A stretch of DNA of 64,000 nt from Chryseobacterium gleum (GCA_945881835.1 CAMCVP010000003.1:114917-178916); one strand, 5' to 3'; positions 27,410 to 36,507 are shown, numbered from the stretch's first letter. Notes: a model not told the origin generated them from the letters alone. Made by a program: numbers and translations.

Positions 27410-27935
27410 AGGCTTTCGCCTTTGTAATCTCTAGTTTAAGAATTAATTTCGAACTGTATCGCTTCCAGGCAGGTGTTCCAATGTCTTTTACAAGTTCAAT
27501 TCCAGCAATAATTTCATCATACAATTCGGGATAGGATTTCGCTACACGCAAAACCCATTGCAATGCATGGTGTCTCTCTGCTGTCTCAACCTCGAACGAA
27601 CTCAGCGTGCAGAAAGCTCTTTCGAGCATTCTTCCGTCTTGCTCTTCGGTAAGTTCAAGGTTGAATAAAATGCCAAAAGACTCTCTGCGAACAGAAGAGT
27701 CTTTTGAGTGTGTTACCAAGTCATATATATTATCTCGATAAGGCTGAACCGCAGCGGCATTCTTCTGCGAAAGATGATCGAGAATCCAAACGCCTTTGCG
27801 TTGCTGCGTTTGAGTTAACGCGTTGAATTCTGAAATAAATTGCTTTATTTCATTTGGCTTCGTATTCCACATTTCCACATAAACATCTACTTCATTGCGA
27901 AGCATGCCGGTGCGCAAATAGTCGAAGTGACTCAC
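27387..27935 (-). CDS. Alpha-helical conserved protein (HEAT-repeat-like)
   Basis: A 182-residue soluble, helix-rich protein without signal peptide or membrane segment. Repeated helical pairs such as RRESFGILFNLELTEEQDGRM and HHALQWVLRVAKSYPELYDE resemble HEAT/ARM-like repeats. I recognise no catalytic motif. Start is GTG (27935), 3 nt after the stop of the thioredoxin-like gene, so the two are an operon. The basic C-terminus (KAKAFSSKAKK) is antisense to the miaA end. Confidence 0.6.
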   Translation of the reverse strand: MSHFDYLRTGMLRNEVDVYVEMWNTKPNEIKQFISEFNALTQTQQRKGVWILDHLSQKNAAAVQPYRDNIYDLVTHSKDSSVRRESFGILFNLELTEEQDGRMLERAFCTLSSFEVETAERHHALQWVLRVAKSYPELYDEIIAGIELVKDIGTPAWKRYSSKLILKLEITKAKAFSSKAKK

Positions 27936-27938
27936 TGT

Positions 27939-29477
27939 TTATTTGTGAGGGGTGTTGACGTCTTCGTATTCGGTTTCTTGAAACTTATTCGTTTCAACTT
28001 TTTCTCCTTTGTACAAATTCTCTAGAAGCTGATCGAGTTGTTCTGCTCCCAGAGACTTCGCGATAATCTTCATGTCCTTGTCCATTAAGAAAACTTTCGG
28101 TGTACTTGTCACGTCCCAAGTTGTGCGGTAATTCAAACTCTTTAATGTCGTCACACCGCTATAGATTAATTCGGTTGCCTTTTCCTGCTTCATGATTTCA
28201 GGAGTGTCGCTTACGTTGATCCAATCAAGTTTATGCTCGTTAATGAAATCAACCCATTTGTTGTTCTCATAGTCGTTGCCAATTGCATAAACCACGAATC
28301 CTCTGTCTTTGTATTTGTGGTACAAGTCGAGTAGAAGAGGAACCTCTTTTTTGCAATGTCCGCATGAGCTTTCCCAAACAACCATCAGCGTATACTCACC
28401 ACGCGATTTGTACATAGATACCCAATTCTTTTCAGAAGTGTCAGGCAGAATAATATCAGGCGCTTTTTCACCGCAGCGGCAGTCCCGTTTCTTATCTGCT
28501 GCTTCCTTCATCTCTTTCAACTTATCTTCTTTTACCCAATTGCACAATCCTTTTGAGTAGTAATTGTCAATCATAAATACGAATAATTCATCCATACACA
28601 TGATCTTAGAAGTCTCTCCGGTATATGTAGCAAAGTGAGTGATGTATTTGAAAGACTCTTCGTTGCCGGCTGTTGCTTTGATAATTTTTTGAACTTCAGC
28701 ACAAACGGTATCCGGAATTTGAGGAAGTGTTTTAGTGATGTAATCTTCAACAAGTTTGTGGAATGCCCCGTCGCGAACCATACGAGGGTCGGTCAAATCG
28801 CAACGATCCCAATAGTGATGGCGGTACCAGTAATATTGCCACTCTTGTTTTTTGTCTTCCGCGATTTCAGCCGGCGCATTCGGAATATCTTCTTCCATGC
28901 CCATGCGCAAGAATTTTGCGAAAAGAGAAGTGCTGTTGTTTTTGATTAATTCTTTTTGATAATTGATAACCTCTGCATTCAATTTGGAAAGTTCTTCAAT
29001 GCAAGGTTTTTTATCTGCTTCGGACTTTAATGAGTCGTTAATACAGTTATCCATGGGAGTGCGAATATTTCTCTTTCCGTTGATGTAGCGGATGTATTCG
29101 AAGAACAATTTATTTTCTTTGGATTGAAGCACCTCAATTTTTGAAAGGTCTGCGTCTGCAGAGCAATTGATCGTGATTTGCTCATCGGCAGCAATAAAGT
29201 CAAAGTAACGAGGACCAGGCATAACAAGAGCATATTTCCCACACTCATTGAACGGTTTGCCTTCAAACTCATAATTCCCTTTTGCATCTACATGACACGT
29301 GTCGTTATAGTACAGTTTGTTGCCATAGTAATTGGCCAAATAAATATCAACGTTTTGAAGTCCTTCGATATGACCTTTTATTGAATAAGGAAGTTTGGCT
29401 TTTTTAGTTTGTGCGCTTGCAAATGTGCTTATTGAAATAAGCAGGAAGAATAAAGTTTTCGCTTTCATAAATTTCAT
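27939..29477 (-). CDS. Exported thioredoxin-fold protein (TlpA-like, DUF4369/DUF5106)
   Basis: A 512-residue exported protein: signal peptide (MKAKTLFFLLISISTFASA), an N-terminal beta domain of DUF4369 type (YSIKGHIEGLQNVDIYLANY), a helical DUF5106-like middle region, and a C-terminal TlpA/AhpC-TSA thioredoxin domain with active site WESSCGHCKKE (about residue 370) and cis-Pro region TSTPKVFLMD. It probably reduces or exchanges disulfides in the envelope. Two ATGs compete for the start: 29477, used here, and 29468. Promoter TAACTTTG lies 16 nt upstream. Confidence 0.85.
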   Translation of the reverse strand: MKFMKAKTLFFLLISISTFASAQTKKAKLPYSIKGHIEGLQNVDIYLANYYGNKLYYNDTCHVDAKGNYEFEGKPFNECGKYALVMPGPRYFDFIAADEQITINCSADADLSKIEVLQSKENKLFFEYIRYINGKRNIRTPMDNCINDSLKSEADKKPCIEELSKLNAEVINYQKELIKNNSTSLFAKFLRMGMEEDIPNAPAEIAEDKKQEWQYYWYRHHYWDRCDLTDPRMVRDGAFHKLVEDYITKTLPQIPDTVCAEVQKIIKATAGNEESFKYITHFATYTGETSKIMCMDELFVFMIDNYYSKGLCNWVKEDKLKEMKEAADKKRDCRCGEKAPDIILPDTSEKNWVSMYKSRGEYTLMVVWESSCGHCKKEVPLLLDLYHKYKDRGFVVYAIGNDYENNKWVDFINEHKLDWINVSDTPEIMKQEKATELIYSGVTTLKSLNYRTTWDVTSTPKVFLMDKDMKIIAKSLGAEQLDQLLENLYKGEKVETNKFQETEYEDVNTPHK

Positions 29478-29493
29478 TACTCTAATAGACGTT

Positions 29494-29501
29494 CAAAGTT
29501 A
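29494..29501 (-). promoter_or_regulatory. -7 box of the TlpA-like gene
   Basis: TAACTTTG on the minus strand, 16 nt before ATG 29477; exact match to TAnnTTTG. Confidence 0.6.
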
Positions 29502-29576
29502 AGTATTCGTTGCTTTTCAAAAGATAATTCCTTCGGAAAGATTCTGAACGCCTCTATTTTCAACTATTGTTCCAAA

Positions 29577-29606
29577 AATAAAAAAGAGCCGACGAATCGG
29601 CTCCTT
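29577..29606 (-). terminator. Terminator of the 29627-30565 gene
   Basis: GAGCCGA/TCGGCTC stem with loop CGAA followed on the minus strand by a T-rich tract (TTTTTTATTTTT). Confidence 0.88.
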
Positions 29607-29626
29607 TCAAAAAATATTTTTTCAAC

Positions 29627-30565
29627 TTATTTCTTGATCAAACGATCTGTGAATTGCACAGCTCCGTTGTTCATGCGAATCAGATAGATGCCATCATTCA
29701 AATTTGAAATGTCAATTTGCTTAATAGCACTTTGATTGATGCGGTCTTTCACTATTACTTTTCCGGTTAAGTCAATAATGCTGATTTCACCACCAACAAA
29801 GCTCTCAGGGATTTCAATGCTGAAATTTGAATTAGTTGGGTTTGGATAAACAGATACTTTAGAGATCTTTTCAGAAGTCAAAGGCTTAACAGAAACGCCA
29901 GTAGATTCAATAACTTGAACATCATCGATGTAGTAGTTACCTGCCGTACCAGCAGTGTTTGTTCCGTAAAAGTCAAAAGCAGCGATTGCGTTAGTTCCTG
30001 CGTTGCCGTTTGCATTGTTTAAGCTCCATTGCCATTCGTTTGCAGCAACTCCGTTGAAGTAAATTCTGCCAAGGTCGTTGTCTAAGTCAGCGGTGATTTG
30101 AACGTCAAACCAAATATCGGTTCCAACTGTTACTGCGCCGCCTTGAGCACCGCCAGTTGTCCAAGTAGCAACACCTGTTCCATCGAAAAAGACGTCGCCA
30201 GCCCACTCGTAAGCGGTTGAAGAACCCGACCACGTGTGAAGTGCATTGAAGTAACCTCCTGCACCAGCAGGCAAATACATTTTGAATTTGATGTCATACT
30301 TACCGGTCGTGAAAGGACCAATTGGTAAAACCAAATCGGTAGCGGTTCCGTTGATGTTCGCGCTGTTCGTTCCGCTACTAGCGAAGTTTGAACTAACGTT
30401 CGCATCGGATGGTGTACCTGCGCTCCAATATGCCCAATTCGTATTTTGTGCTACAACGCCTGTTCCGGCAGTGTAAGAATCGAAGTTGTCTTCGAATAAA
30501 ACTGTTTGCGCTGAAGCAGTTAGAATAGCTCCAAAAGCGAAAATTGAAAGTATATGTTTCTTCAT
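29627..30565 (-). CDS. Secreted protein with T9SS type A sorting domain
   Basis: A 312-residue exported protein. Signal peptide MKKHILSIFAFGAILTASAQ; then one beta-sandwich of about 190 residues (LFEDNFDSYTAGTGVV, PFTTGKYDIKFKMYLP, DIWFDVQITADLDNDLGRIYFNG) resembling LamG/jelly-roll folds; then the T9SS type A C-terminal domain (VSVYPNPTNSNFSIEIPE to FTDRLIKK). Exported and probably surface-attached or released. Ligand unknown. Divergent from the DUF2797 gene. Confidence 0.85.
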   Translation of the reverse strand: MKKHILSIFAFGAILTASAQTVLFEDNFDSYTAGTGVVAQNTNWAYWSAGTPSDANVSSNFASSGTNSANINGTATDLVLPIGPFTTGKYDIKFKMYLPAGAGGYFNALHTWSGSSTAYEWAGDVFFDGTGVATWTTGGAQGGAVTVGTDIWFDVQITADLDNDLGRIYFNGVAANEWQWSLNNANGNAGTNAIAAFDFYGTNTAGTAGNYYIDDVQVIESTGVSVKPLTSEKISKVSVYPNPTNSNFSIEIPESFVGGEISIIDLTGKVIVKDRINQSAIKQIDISNLNDGIYLIRMNNGAVQFTDRLIKK

Positions 30566-30620
30566 AGTGTAAAGAATTTGTTAAAACGAATATAGAATTC
30601 TTTTTCTTTGTTTCAAAATT

Positions 30621-31445
30621 ATGAGGACACATTTAAGAAAAATGCAAACGAGATTGTCTGAAGATGGACGAGCGAATTATATTTTACCACTGCACTCGAA
30701 TTTGGAAGTGTTTGGTGAATTGAATATGAACGACATGGTGGGGAAGAAGATTCGAATGGTTGCAACAGGAGATGTGCGATGTGTTCTTCATGGTGAAAAA
30801 TTGATCAAGACATTTGGAGAGGGGCTGTGTTGGAATGGATTTCAAGATTCTTCGAACGCTTCACCTTGTATTATTCATCCTGAATTGTGTCGTGCACATG
30901 AAGGTGTTGCTTTGCGCGGTGATATGGAATGGGAGAAAAATAATCACCTTATTCCACATGTGGTGTACTTATCGTTCACATCTGGCGTAAAAGTAGGAGT
31001 GACGTCTGAACGGAATTTGTTTTCACGTTGGATTGATCAAGGCGCTCGTCAAGGGGTGATTTTCGCGAAAGTACCCTACAGACAATTGGCTGGAGAGTTT
31101 GAAGTATTATTAAAGGAGCATGTATCAGATAAATCAAATTGGAAGGGAATGCTGCAGCCTCCGCTGTCTAATGTTCCTGATTTGTTAAGTGAAAAGGAAA
31201 GTCTTTTGTTTGAGGTTCCAGATTATATGCAAGATTTTATTGATGATGAGGATCGTATAGTTAACATTGAGTTTCCATGCCATGAACGTCCCGTAAACCC
31301 TAAGACATGGAAGCTTTCTATAGACAATGTGTACGAAGGAAAACTCAAGGGAATTGTAGGCCAATATCTCATTTTGGAAAATCAGCAAGTGTTTAATGTC
31401 CGCTCACACGCCGGATATGAAATTGAATTTGAGTGTCAAGATTAA
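30621..31445 (+). CDS. DUF2797 family protein
   Basis: A 274-residue cytoplasmic protein that I assign to DUF2797 from the motif VYLSFTSGVKVGVTSERNLFSRWIDQGA and the Cys pattern around CIIHPELCRAHEG (about residues 91-103), with additional Cys at CVLHG and LCWNG. The central strand-rich motif has a look of GIY-YIG-type nuclease folds (VYLS, KVGVT, RW), which is inference only. Function unknown. Last residues EIEFECQD. It is followed by a 134-nt spacer holding the RRM-gene promoter. Confidence 0.8.
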   Translation: MRTHLRKMQTRLSEDGRANYILPLHSNLEVFGELNMNDMVGKKIRMVATGDVRCVLHGEKLIKTFGEGLCWNGFQDSSNASPCIIHPELCRAHEGVALRGDMEWEKNNHLIPHVVYLSFTSGVKVGVTSERNLFSRWIDQGARQGVIFAKVPYRQLAGEFEVLLKEHVSDKSNWKGMLQPPLSNVPDLLSEKESLLFEVPDYMQDFIDDEDRIVNIEFPCHERPVNPKTWKLSIDNVYEGKLKGIVGQYLILENQQVFNVRSHAGYEIEFECQD

Positions 31446-31484
31446 GAAATATGTAGATTTTCTTGCTTCCCTCAAAAATTCGTC

Positions 31485-31492
31485 TATCTTTG
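31485..31492 (+). promoter_or_regulatory. -7 box of the RRM gene
   Basis: TATCTTTG, an exact TAnnTTTG match. It predicts an unusually long leader of about 80 nt before the ATG at 31580, containing a five-codon open frame (ATG 31545 to TAA 31562, MKGRH). Confidence 0.65.
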
Positions 31493-31579
31493 TTAAAGCT
31501 TATTTCGATTCTCGATTTGAAATCTTCTCGAAGTTATCAACGACATGAAAGGTAGGCATTAATTAACTTTATTTTTTTT

Positions 31580-31870
31580 ATGAACATTTTTGTTTCTGGA
31601 CTGAACTACAGTCTAACGAGCGATGAGCTCCAAGCAATCTTCACTCAATATGGTGAAGTAGCTTCTGCTAAAGTGATTACTGACCGTGATACCGGTCGTT
31701 CACGCGGTTTTGGTTTTGTTGAAATGTCAGATGATGCTGAAGCGCGCAATGCAATTGACGCTTTAGACCAAGCTGAAATGAAAGGTCGCAAGATCAACGT
31801 TAAAGAAGCTGAAGACCGTCCACGTACATCTACTAACCGTAGAGAAGGTGGTTTCCGTCAAGGATATTGA
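31580..31870 (+). CDS. RRM RNA-binding protein (cold-inducible type)
   Basis: A 96-residue single RRM protein. RNP2 is NIFVSGLNY (residues 2-10) and RNP1 is RGFGFVEM (about 43-50), both intact, followed by a short Arg/Gly tail (NRREGGFRQGY). Such one-domain RRM proteins in cyanobacteria and Bacteroidota are often abundant and cold-induced. The long leader and strong terminator suggest a highly expressed, post-transcriptionally controlled single-gene mRNA. Confidence 0.93.
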   Translation: MNIFVSGLNYSLTSDELQAIFTQYGEVASAKVITDRDTGRSRGFGFVEMSDDAEARNAIDALDQAEMKGRKINVKEAEDRPRTSTNRREGGFRQGY

Positions 31871-31894
31871 TTCAATACGCTTTTGACTTAATTT

Positions 31895-31920
31895 AAAAGG
31901 GGACTTCGGTCCCTTTTTTA
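31895..31920 (+). terminator. Terminator of the RRM gene
   Basis: GGGGAC-TTCG-GTCCC hairpin with a stable UUCG tetraloop followed by six T on the plus strand. Confidence 0.92.
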
Positions 31921-31923
31921 TTT

Positions 31924-31931
31924 TACATTTG
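31924..31931 (+). promoter_or_regulatory. -7 box of the WD40 gene (leaderless arrangement)
   Basis: TACATTTG followed by CAAG and the ATG at 31936. It starts 4 nt after the RRM terminator. Confidence 0.7.
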
Positions 31932-31935
31932 CAAG

Positions 31936-32823
31936 ATGAAGTTGGAGCTGCTCGATTCTTTCGGTGATATGAAAACGCCGTTGTATGCAATTACAGACGG
32001 AACACATGCCGATTCTTTTTTTACAGCTTCAGCGAATGGAGTAATTACCGAATGGAATACTGAATATGGCGTTTCTTCCGAAATTCAAGTTAAAACAAGT
32101 GGAGCAGTGTTTTCTTTGCTTTACGACGAGTCGACTTACTTTTTGTGGATTGGTTGTCAGCAGAACACATTAAGTGTTGTTGACATTCAGAACAAAAAGG
32201 AAATCAAGAATTACAAGGTTCACCCAGGGGGGGTATTCGATATTAAAATTGTAGAAGATAAGATTTTGAGTGTTGGCGCTGACGGAAACGTCATTGAATG
32301 GAACAGATCTGATGCGAGTTATGCGAGAACGATACCACTTTCCGATTCGAAAATACGCCGTTTCGCTGTAAACACACACAAACCAGAGCTAGCTTTTCCT
32401 TTTGCAAACGGAGAGATGGAAATCGTAGATCCGATTTTCTTCAATTCGATTGAAAAAAAGAAAGTGAATGAATTGGGCGTGGCTTCTTGTGCTTATCATC
32501 CAAAGAAGAGTGTGCTCTTGACAGGAGGAAGAGACGGTGAGGTTTATCTCTGGAATTCAAAGAAGAATTATGATCCCGTTGTAAACTATACAGCACACAA
32601 GGGAAATGTATATGCCATCGCCTTTCACCCCAAACGTCATGTTTTTGTTACAGGAAGTCGCGACAAGGAGATTAAAGTGTGGGACGCAGAAACGCTTGAT
32701 TTCCTTTGTGGAGGCGCACACACTCGAAGCGTGAACGCATTACATTTTCTTAAAAATGGATTGCTTCTTTCCGCGAGTGATGATGGGTCTATTCGTTTGT
32801 GGAAAATTCTTCGTTCGAATTAA
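31936..32823 (+). CDS. WD40-repeat protein
   Basis: A 295-residue cytoplasmic beta-propeller without signal peptide. Repeats ending in W-[ND/KI] motifs are visible: GVITEWNTEY, GNVIEWNRSD, GEVYLWNSKK, KEIKVWDAET and GSIRLWKILR, each preceded by GH/GA-type turns (HKGNVYAIAFHPKRHVFVTG). About six to seven blades. WD40 proteins act as scaffolds; the partner is unknown. The 3' end extends over the promoter-proximal region of the next gene without overlap of its start (32865). Confidence 0.9.
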   Translation: MKLELLDSFGDMKTPLYAITDGTHADSFFTASANGVITEWNTEYGVSSEIQVKTSGAVFSLLYDESTYFLWIGCQQNTLSVVDIQNKKEIKNYKVHPGGVFDIKIVEDKILSVGADGNVIEWNRSDASYARTIPLSDSKIRRFAVNTHKPELAFPFANGEMEIVDPIFFNSIEKKKVNELGVASCAYHPKKSVLLTGGRDGEVYLWNSKKNYDPVVNYTAHKGNVYAIAFHPKRHVFVTGSRDKEIKVWDAETLDFLCGGAHTRSVNALHFLKNGLLLSASDDGSIRLWKILRSN

Positions 32824-32835
32824 GAGACCTTCGTG

Positions 32836-32843
32836 TATATTTG
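32836..32843 (+). promoter_or_regulatory. -7 box of the GH13 lipoprotein gene
   Basis: TATATTTG, exact TAnnTTTG match, 21 nt before the ATG at 32865. Confidence 0.7.
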
Positions 32844-32864
32844 ACACTAAGTATTTTCTTCAAC

Positions 32865-34262
32865 ATGAAAAATAAATTATTCCTTTTATTGGCTGTTGCT
32901 TTAGCAAGTTGCGGTGTGACTAAAAATCAAGATTACACTTCAGAAGCGAAGCAAATTGGCTATTCAGAAACTAAAGTTGTTCGTCATCCGAGTTGGTCGA
33001 AGAACGCTACAATTTATGAGGTAAATGTTCGTCAGCATACAGCGGAAGGAACTTTCGCAGCCTTAGAAAAAGATCTTAATCGAATTGACTCTTTGGGGGT
33101 TGATATTCTATGGCTTATGCCAATTAACCCAATTGGTCAATTGAACAGAAAGGGAAGTTTGGGTAGTTATTATAGTGTCCAGAACTATACAGGCGTTAAT
33201 CCAGAGTTTGGAACCACAGAAGATTTCAAACGCCTTGTAAATAAGGCGCATGAATTGGGAATGTATGTCATTCTTGATTGGGTTGCGAATCATACCGCCT
33301 GGGATCATCCGTGGGTTCTTCAGCACCCCGATTGGTATACGCACGATGCGAATGGAAACATTGTTCCTCCGGTTCCAGATTGGTCTGATGTTGCAGATTT
33401 AAACTATGATAACGCTGAGTTACGCAAGGAAATGATACGCGCGATGGAATATTGGGTGAGAGATTGTGGAATTGATGGTTACCGTTGCGATGTTGCGATG
33501 AATGTTCCAACAGAATTTTGGAACGATGCACGTGCAGCATTAGATGCTATTAAGCCAGTCTTTATGTTAGCGGAAGCTGAGCAGAAAGATCACCATTTGA
33601 AAGCATTCGACATGTCTTACAGCTGGGAGTTGATGGGCATTATGAATGCGGTGGCGAAAGGTGAGAAGTCGTTGTCTGCATTCGACGATTATATGGCAAA
33701 GTCAGATACAGCTTTCCAGAAGAGCGCTTATCGTATGGGCTTCACCACCAATCACGACGAAAATACTTGGAATGGAACAGGAGGAGAGCGTTACGGAGTG
33801 AAGCGCAAACTGTTCGACGTTCTTTCGTTTACCCTTCAAGGAATGCCGTTGGTTTACACTTCGCAAGAAGGTGGCGAAGTGGATGCGAAAGGAAACGCGA
33901 AGCGTTTGAGATTCTTCGACAAAGACACTGCATATTTCAACAATTATGTAAACAGCGACTTCTACAAGCGCTTGCTTTCAGTTCACCACGAAAATCCGGC
34001 ATTGTGGAACGGAGAGTTTGGTGGAACATTCAAAAAGATAAAGACATCCAACGATGATGTGTTGTACGCATACGTTCGCACCAACGGTGATCGCCAAGTT
34101 GTTGTTCTTTTGAATTTCTCGGATAAGCCTCAAGTATTCAACTTTACAGATGATGTTCCAGATGGGGACTTTAGAAGCATTTTCAACAGTGAAACGTTTT
34201 CGCTTTACTCGAGAAATCAACGCGCATTGGCTCCGTACGGATATCAAGTTTTTTCTAAATAG
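32865..34262 (+). CDS. GH13 alpha-amylase family lipoprotein
   Basis: A 465-residue lipoprotein (lipobox LALASC-G: MKNKLFLLLAVALASCG). The GH13 conserved regions are all visible: region I DWVANHTAWDHPW (its DxVxNH), region II GYRCDVAMNVP with the nucleophile Asp, region III AEAEQKD with the acid Glu, and region IV FTTNHDENTW with the transition-state Asp. It should cleave alpha-1,4-glucans or maltodextrins at the cell envelope. ATG 32865 is selected because it gives the lipoprotein signal; upstream codons overlap the WD40 gene. Confidence 0.92.
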   Translation: MKNKLFLLLAVALASCGVTKNQDYTSEAKQIGYSETKVVRHPSWSKNATIYEVNVRQHTAEGTFAALEKDLNRIDSLGVDILWLMPINPIGQLNRKGSLGSYYSVQNYTGVNPEFGTTEDFKRLVNKAHELGMYVILDWVANHTAWDHPWVLQHPDWYTHDANGNIVPPVPDWSDVADLNYDNAELRKEMIRAMEYWVRDCGIDGYRCDVAMNVPTEFWNDARAALDAIKPVFMLAEAEQKDHHLKAFDMSYSWELMGIMNAVAKGEKSLSAFDDYMAKSDTAFQKSAYRMGFTTNHDENTWNGTGGERYGVKRKLFDVLSFTLQGMPLVYTSQEGGEVDAKGNAKRLRFFDKDTAYFNNYVNSDFYKRLLSVHHENPALWNGEFGGTFKKIKTSNDDVLYAYVRTNGDRQVVVLLNFSDKPQVFNFTDDVPDGDFRSIFNSETFSLYSRNQRALAPYGYQVFSK

Positions 34263-34278
34263 AACTGCCGCTCGGAAT

Positions 34279-34286
34279 TATCTTTG
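34279..34286 (+). promoter_or_regulatory. -7 box of the thioesterase-trmB-mrp-nifU operon
   Basis: TATCTTTG, exact TAnnTTTG match, 17 nt before the ATG at 34304. Confidence 0.7.
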
Positions 34287-34303
34287 TGCTCTAAAATTAG
34301 TTT

Positions 34304-34714
34304 ATGGAAGAGCCCGAAGGGAAAGAGATTTTCGAGACATCTGTTGAAATTCGTTTCGCAGATATAGATGCCATGGGGCATGTAAACAATGCCGTGTACT
34401 TCAGTTATTTCGAGCAAGCTCGTATGGCTTATTTCAAGGAGCGCGTAGCGCGAATTTGGAATTGGAATGAAGACGGAGTTATTGTGGCTCGAAATGAAAT
34501 AGATTACATCTATCCTGTTTTCTTAAACGACCGAATGAACATTCGGTTGTGGGTTGAGCATGTTGGGAATAAGAGTTTCTCGGTGTGTTACCGTGTTGTT
34601 GTTGGAGAGCGTTTGTGCGCAACAGGAAAATCGGTTCTGGTTTGTTTCAATCACAAAGACCAACGTCCGCAAGCCATTCCAGAGGCATGGCGAGCGGTGT
34701 TTATAGCGAATTAA
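34304..34714 (+). CDS. Acyl-CoA thioesterase (4-hydroxybenzoyl-CoA thioesterase/YbgC-like)
   Basis: A 136-residue hotdog thioesterase. The motif VRFADIDAMGHVNNAVYFSYFEQAR (here EIRFADIDAMGHVNN...) with the catalytic Asp in ADIDAMGH lies at residues 12-35. Substrates of this subfamily are short or aromatic acyl-CoAs. It opens a tightly packed operon: trmB starts 2 nt after its stop. Confidence 0.9.
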   Translation: MEEPEGKEIFETSVEIRFADIDAMGHVNNAVYFSYFEQARMAYFKERVARIWNWNEDGVIVARNEIDYIYPVFLNDRMNIRLWVEHVGNKSFSVCYRVVVGERLCATGKSVLVCFNHKDQRPQAIPEAWRAVFIAN

Positions 34715-34715
34715 T

Positions 34716-35414
34716 ATGGCGAAGGATAAGTTAAAACGGTGGGCAGAGAACAAGACATTTCCACATGTCTTCGAACCGAACTTAATGCCAATCATTCGCG
34801 AGAACGCGACGTTCATGAAAGGATTGTGGCGCGAAGAATTCTACAAGAACAACAATCCGCTTGTTGTTGAATTGGGCTGTGGGAAAGGGGAGTACGCGGT
34901 TGGACAAGCGCAGCGAAATTTAGATAAGAATTATTTAGGGGTCGACGTTAAAGGACATCGTTTTCATAAAGGCGCAAAAGAGTCTCTTGAAATGGGATTG
35001 ACAAATGTGGCTTTTCTTCGAGCAAGAATTGAATTCATTGATGCATTTTTCGCTGACAATGAATTGGATGAAATCTGGCTTACGTTTTCAGATCCGATGC
35101 CGAATGATCACGATGGAAACAGAAGAATAACCTCTGGCTTTTACATGAAGCGTTATGAGCGCATGTTGAAGTCAGAAGGAATCGTTCACATTAAGCATGA
35201 CAATCCAGCGCTCTATGAGCGTGCCCTGCGTGAAATCCCTTTGATGGGAGCAGAAATTGTATTACATGACGATAACATTTACGAATCAGGATTTTTAGAA
35301 ACGATAGACGAGAAGCTGAAAGATGTTTTGGAGATAAGAACATTCTATGAGCAAATGTGGTTGAAGGAGGGAAGAAAGATTAAATACATTCAGGCAAGAA
35401 TGCCAAAAAAATAA
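34716..35414 (+). CDS. trmB: tRNA (guanine-N7-)-methyltransferase
   Basis: SAM-dependent methyltransferase forming m7G46 in tRNA. The 232 residues have the SAM motif VVELGCGKGEYAVGQAQRN (about residues 49-67), DVKGHRFHKGAKE, and the family catalytic loop LTFSDPMPNDHDGNRRITSG. ATG at 34716. Between the thioesterase and mrp in one operon. Confidence 0.95.
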   Translation: MAKDKLKRWAENKTFPHVFEPNLMPIIRENATFMKGLWREEFYKNNNPLVVELGCGKGEYAVGQAQRNLDKNYLGVDVKGHRFHKGAKESLEMGLTNVAFLRARIEFIDAFFADNELDEIWLTFSDPMPNDHDGNRRITSGFYMKRYERMLKSEGIVHIKHDNPALYERALREIPLMGAEIVLHDDNIYESGFLETIDEKLKDVLEIRTFYEQMWLKEGRKIKYIQARMPKK

Positions 35415-35418
35415 TACT

Positions 35419-36507
35419 ATGAGTGTTTCAAAAGCAGCAATTTTAGAGGCGTTAGCGAACGTACAAGAGCCAGATTTGAAGAAGGACATTGTGACCTTGA
35501 ATCTAGTAAAGATTATTCGCGCAGAAGGGAATGAGATTGAGTTGGAAGTAAAAGTGAGTAATCCTGCAATGCATGCCAAACAACGCATGCGTGAGGCTTG
35601 TGTCTTTGCTGTTCAACGCGTGTTGGGAAATGAATTCGAAGTAAAGGTACATGTTGAAGCGATAGCAGGAGATGAGAGGAGCGGTGAATTGCGCAGAATT
35701 CTCCCGGGCGTAAAACACATTATTGCTGTTGCGAGTGGAAAGGGTGGCGTAGGCAAGAGCACTGTGTCTTCGAACTTGGCTGCAGGTCTTGCAGCCTTGG
35801 GACACAAAGTAGGGTTGTTAGATGCCGATATCTATGGCCCATCTGCACCAACCATGTTCGATGTTGTGTTGGAAAAACCAAGACTCATAGAAGTAGATGG
35901 AAAGAAAGTAATGGCTCCTGTAGACGCGCATGGTGTAAAAGTATTGAGCATCGGATTTTTTACGGAAGGTGATCAAGCCGTTGTTTGGCGCGGTCCAATG
36001 GCTACGAAAGCTTTGAATCAAATGATCACCGATGTTGAATGGGGAGAATTGGATTACATGATTGTTGATCTTCCTCCGGGAACGGGAGATGTTCATTTAA
36101 GCATTGTTCAAACGTTGCCAATCTCTGCAGTTGTTGTGGTGAGTACACCACAAGAGGTTGCCTTAGTTGATGCGCGTAAGGGAATAGCGATGTTCCAATT
36201 GCCGGCGGTAAATATTCCAGTATTGGGATTGGTCGAGAATATGTCTTGGTTCACGCCTGCAGAACTTCCTGAAAACAAGTATTTCATTTTTGGAGAAGGC
36301 GGAACGAAGCGCCTTGCAGAGAGTTTGAATCTTCCTGTTATCGGAGAGATTCCGTTGATTCAAAGCATTCGCGAAGCAGGTGATGTTGGAAGGCCATCGG
36401 TTCTTCAAGACAATACCACTGCATCGCGCTATTGGCAAGCATTTTTAATTAACTTTGAAAAGGAATTGCGCTTGCTGCCATTCCGTAAACCTGCAACCCA
36501 AGAATAA
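35419..36507 (+). CDS. Mrp/ApbC-type iron-sulfur carrier ATPase
   Basis: A 362-residue P-loop NTPase that binds and transfers Fe-S clusters. The N-terminal MIP18/DUF59 domain (residues 1-90: VQEPDLKKDIVTLNLV) precedes the deviant Walker A AVASGKGGVGKSTVSSNLA, DADIYGPSAPTMF and DLPPGTGDVHL. Followed after one base by the NifU-like gene, a functional pairing in Fe-S cluster assembly. Confidence 0.94.
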   Translation: MSVSKAAILEALANVQEPDLKKDIVTLNLVKIIRAEGNEIELEVKVSNPAMHAKQRMREACVFAVQRVLGNEFEVKVHVEAIAGDERSGELRRILPGVKHIIAVASGKGGVGKSTVSSNLAAGLAALGHKVGLLDADIYGPSAPTMFDVVLEKPRLIEVDGKKVMAPVDAHGVKVLSIGFFTEGDQAVVWRGPMATKALNQMITDVEWGELDYMIVDLPPGTGDVHLSIVQTLPISAVVVVSTPQEVALVDARKGIAMFQLPAVNIPVLGLVENMSWFTPAELPENKYFIFGEGGTKRLAESLNLPVIGEIPLIQSIREAGDVGRPSVLQDNTTASRYWQAFLINFEKELRLLPFRKPATQE

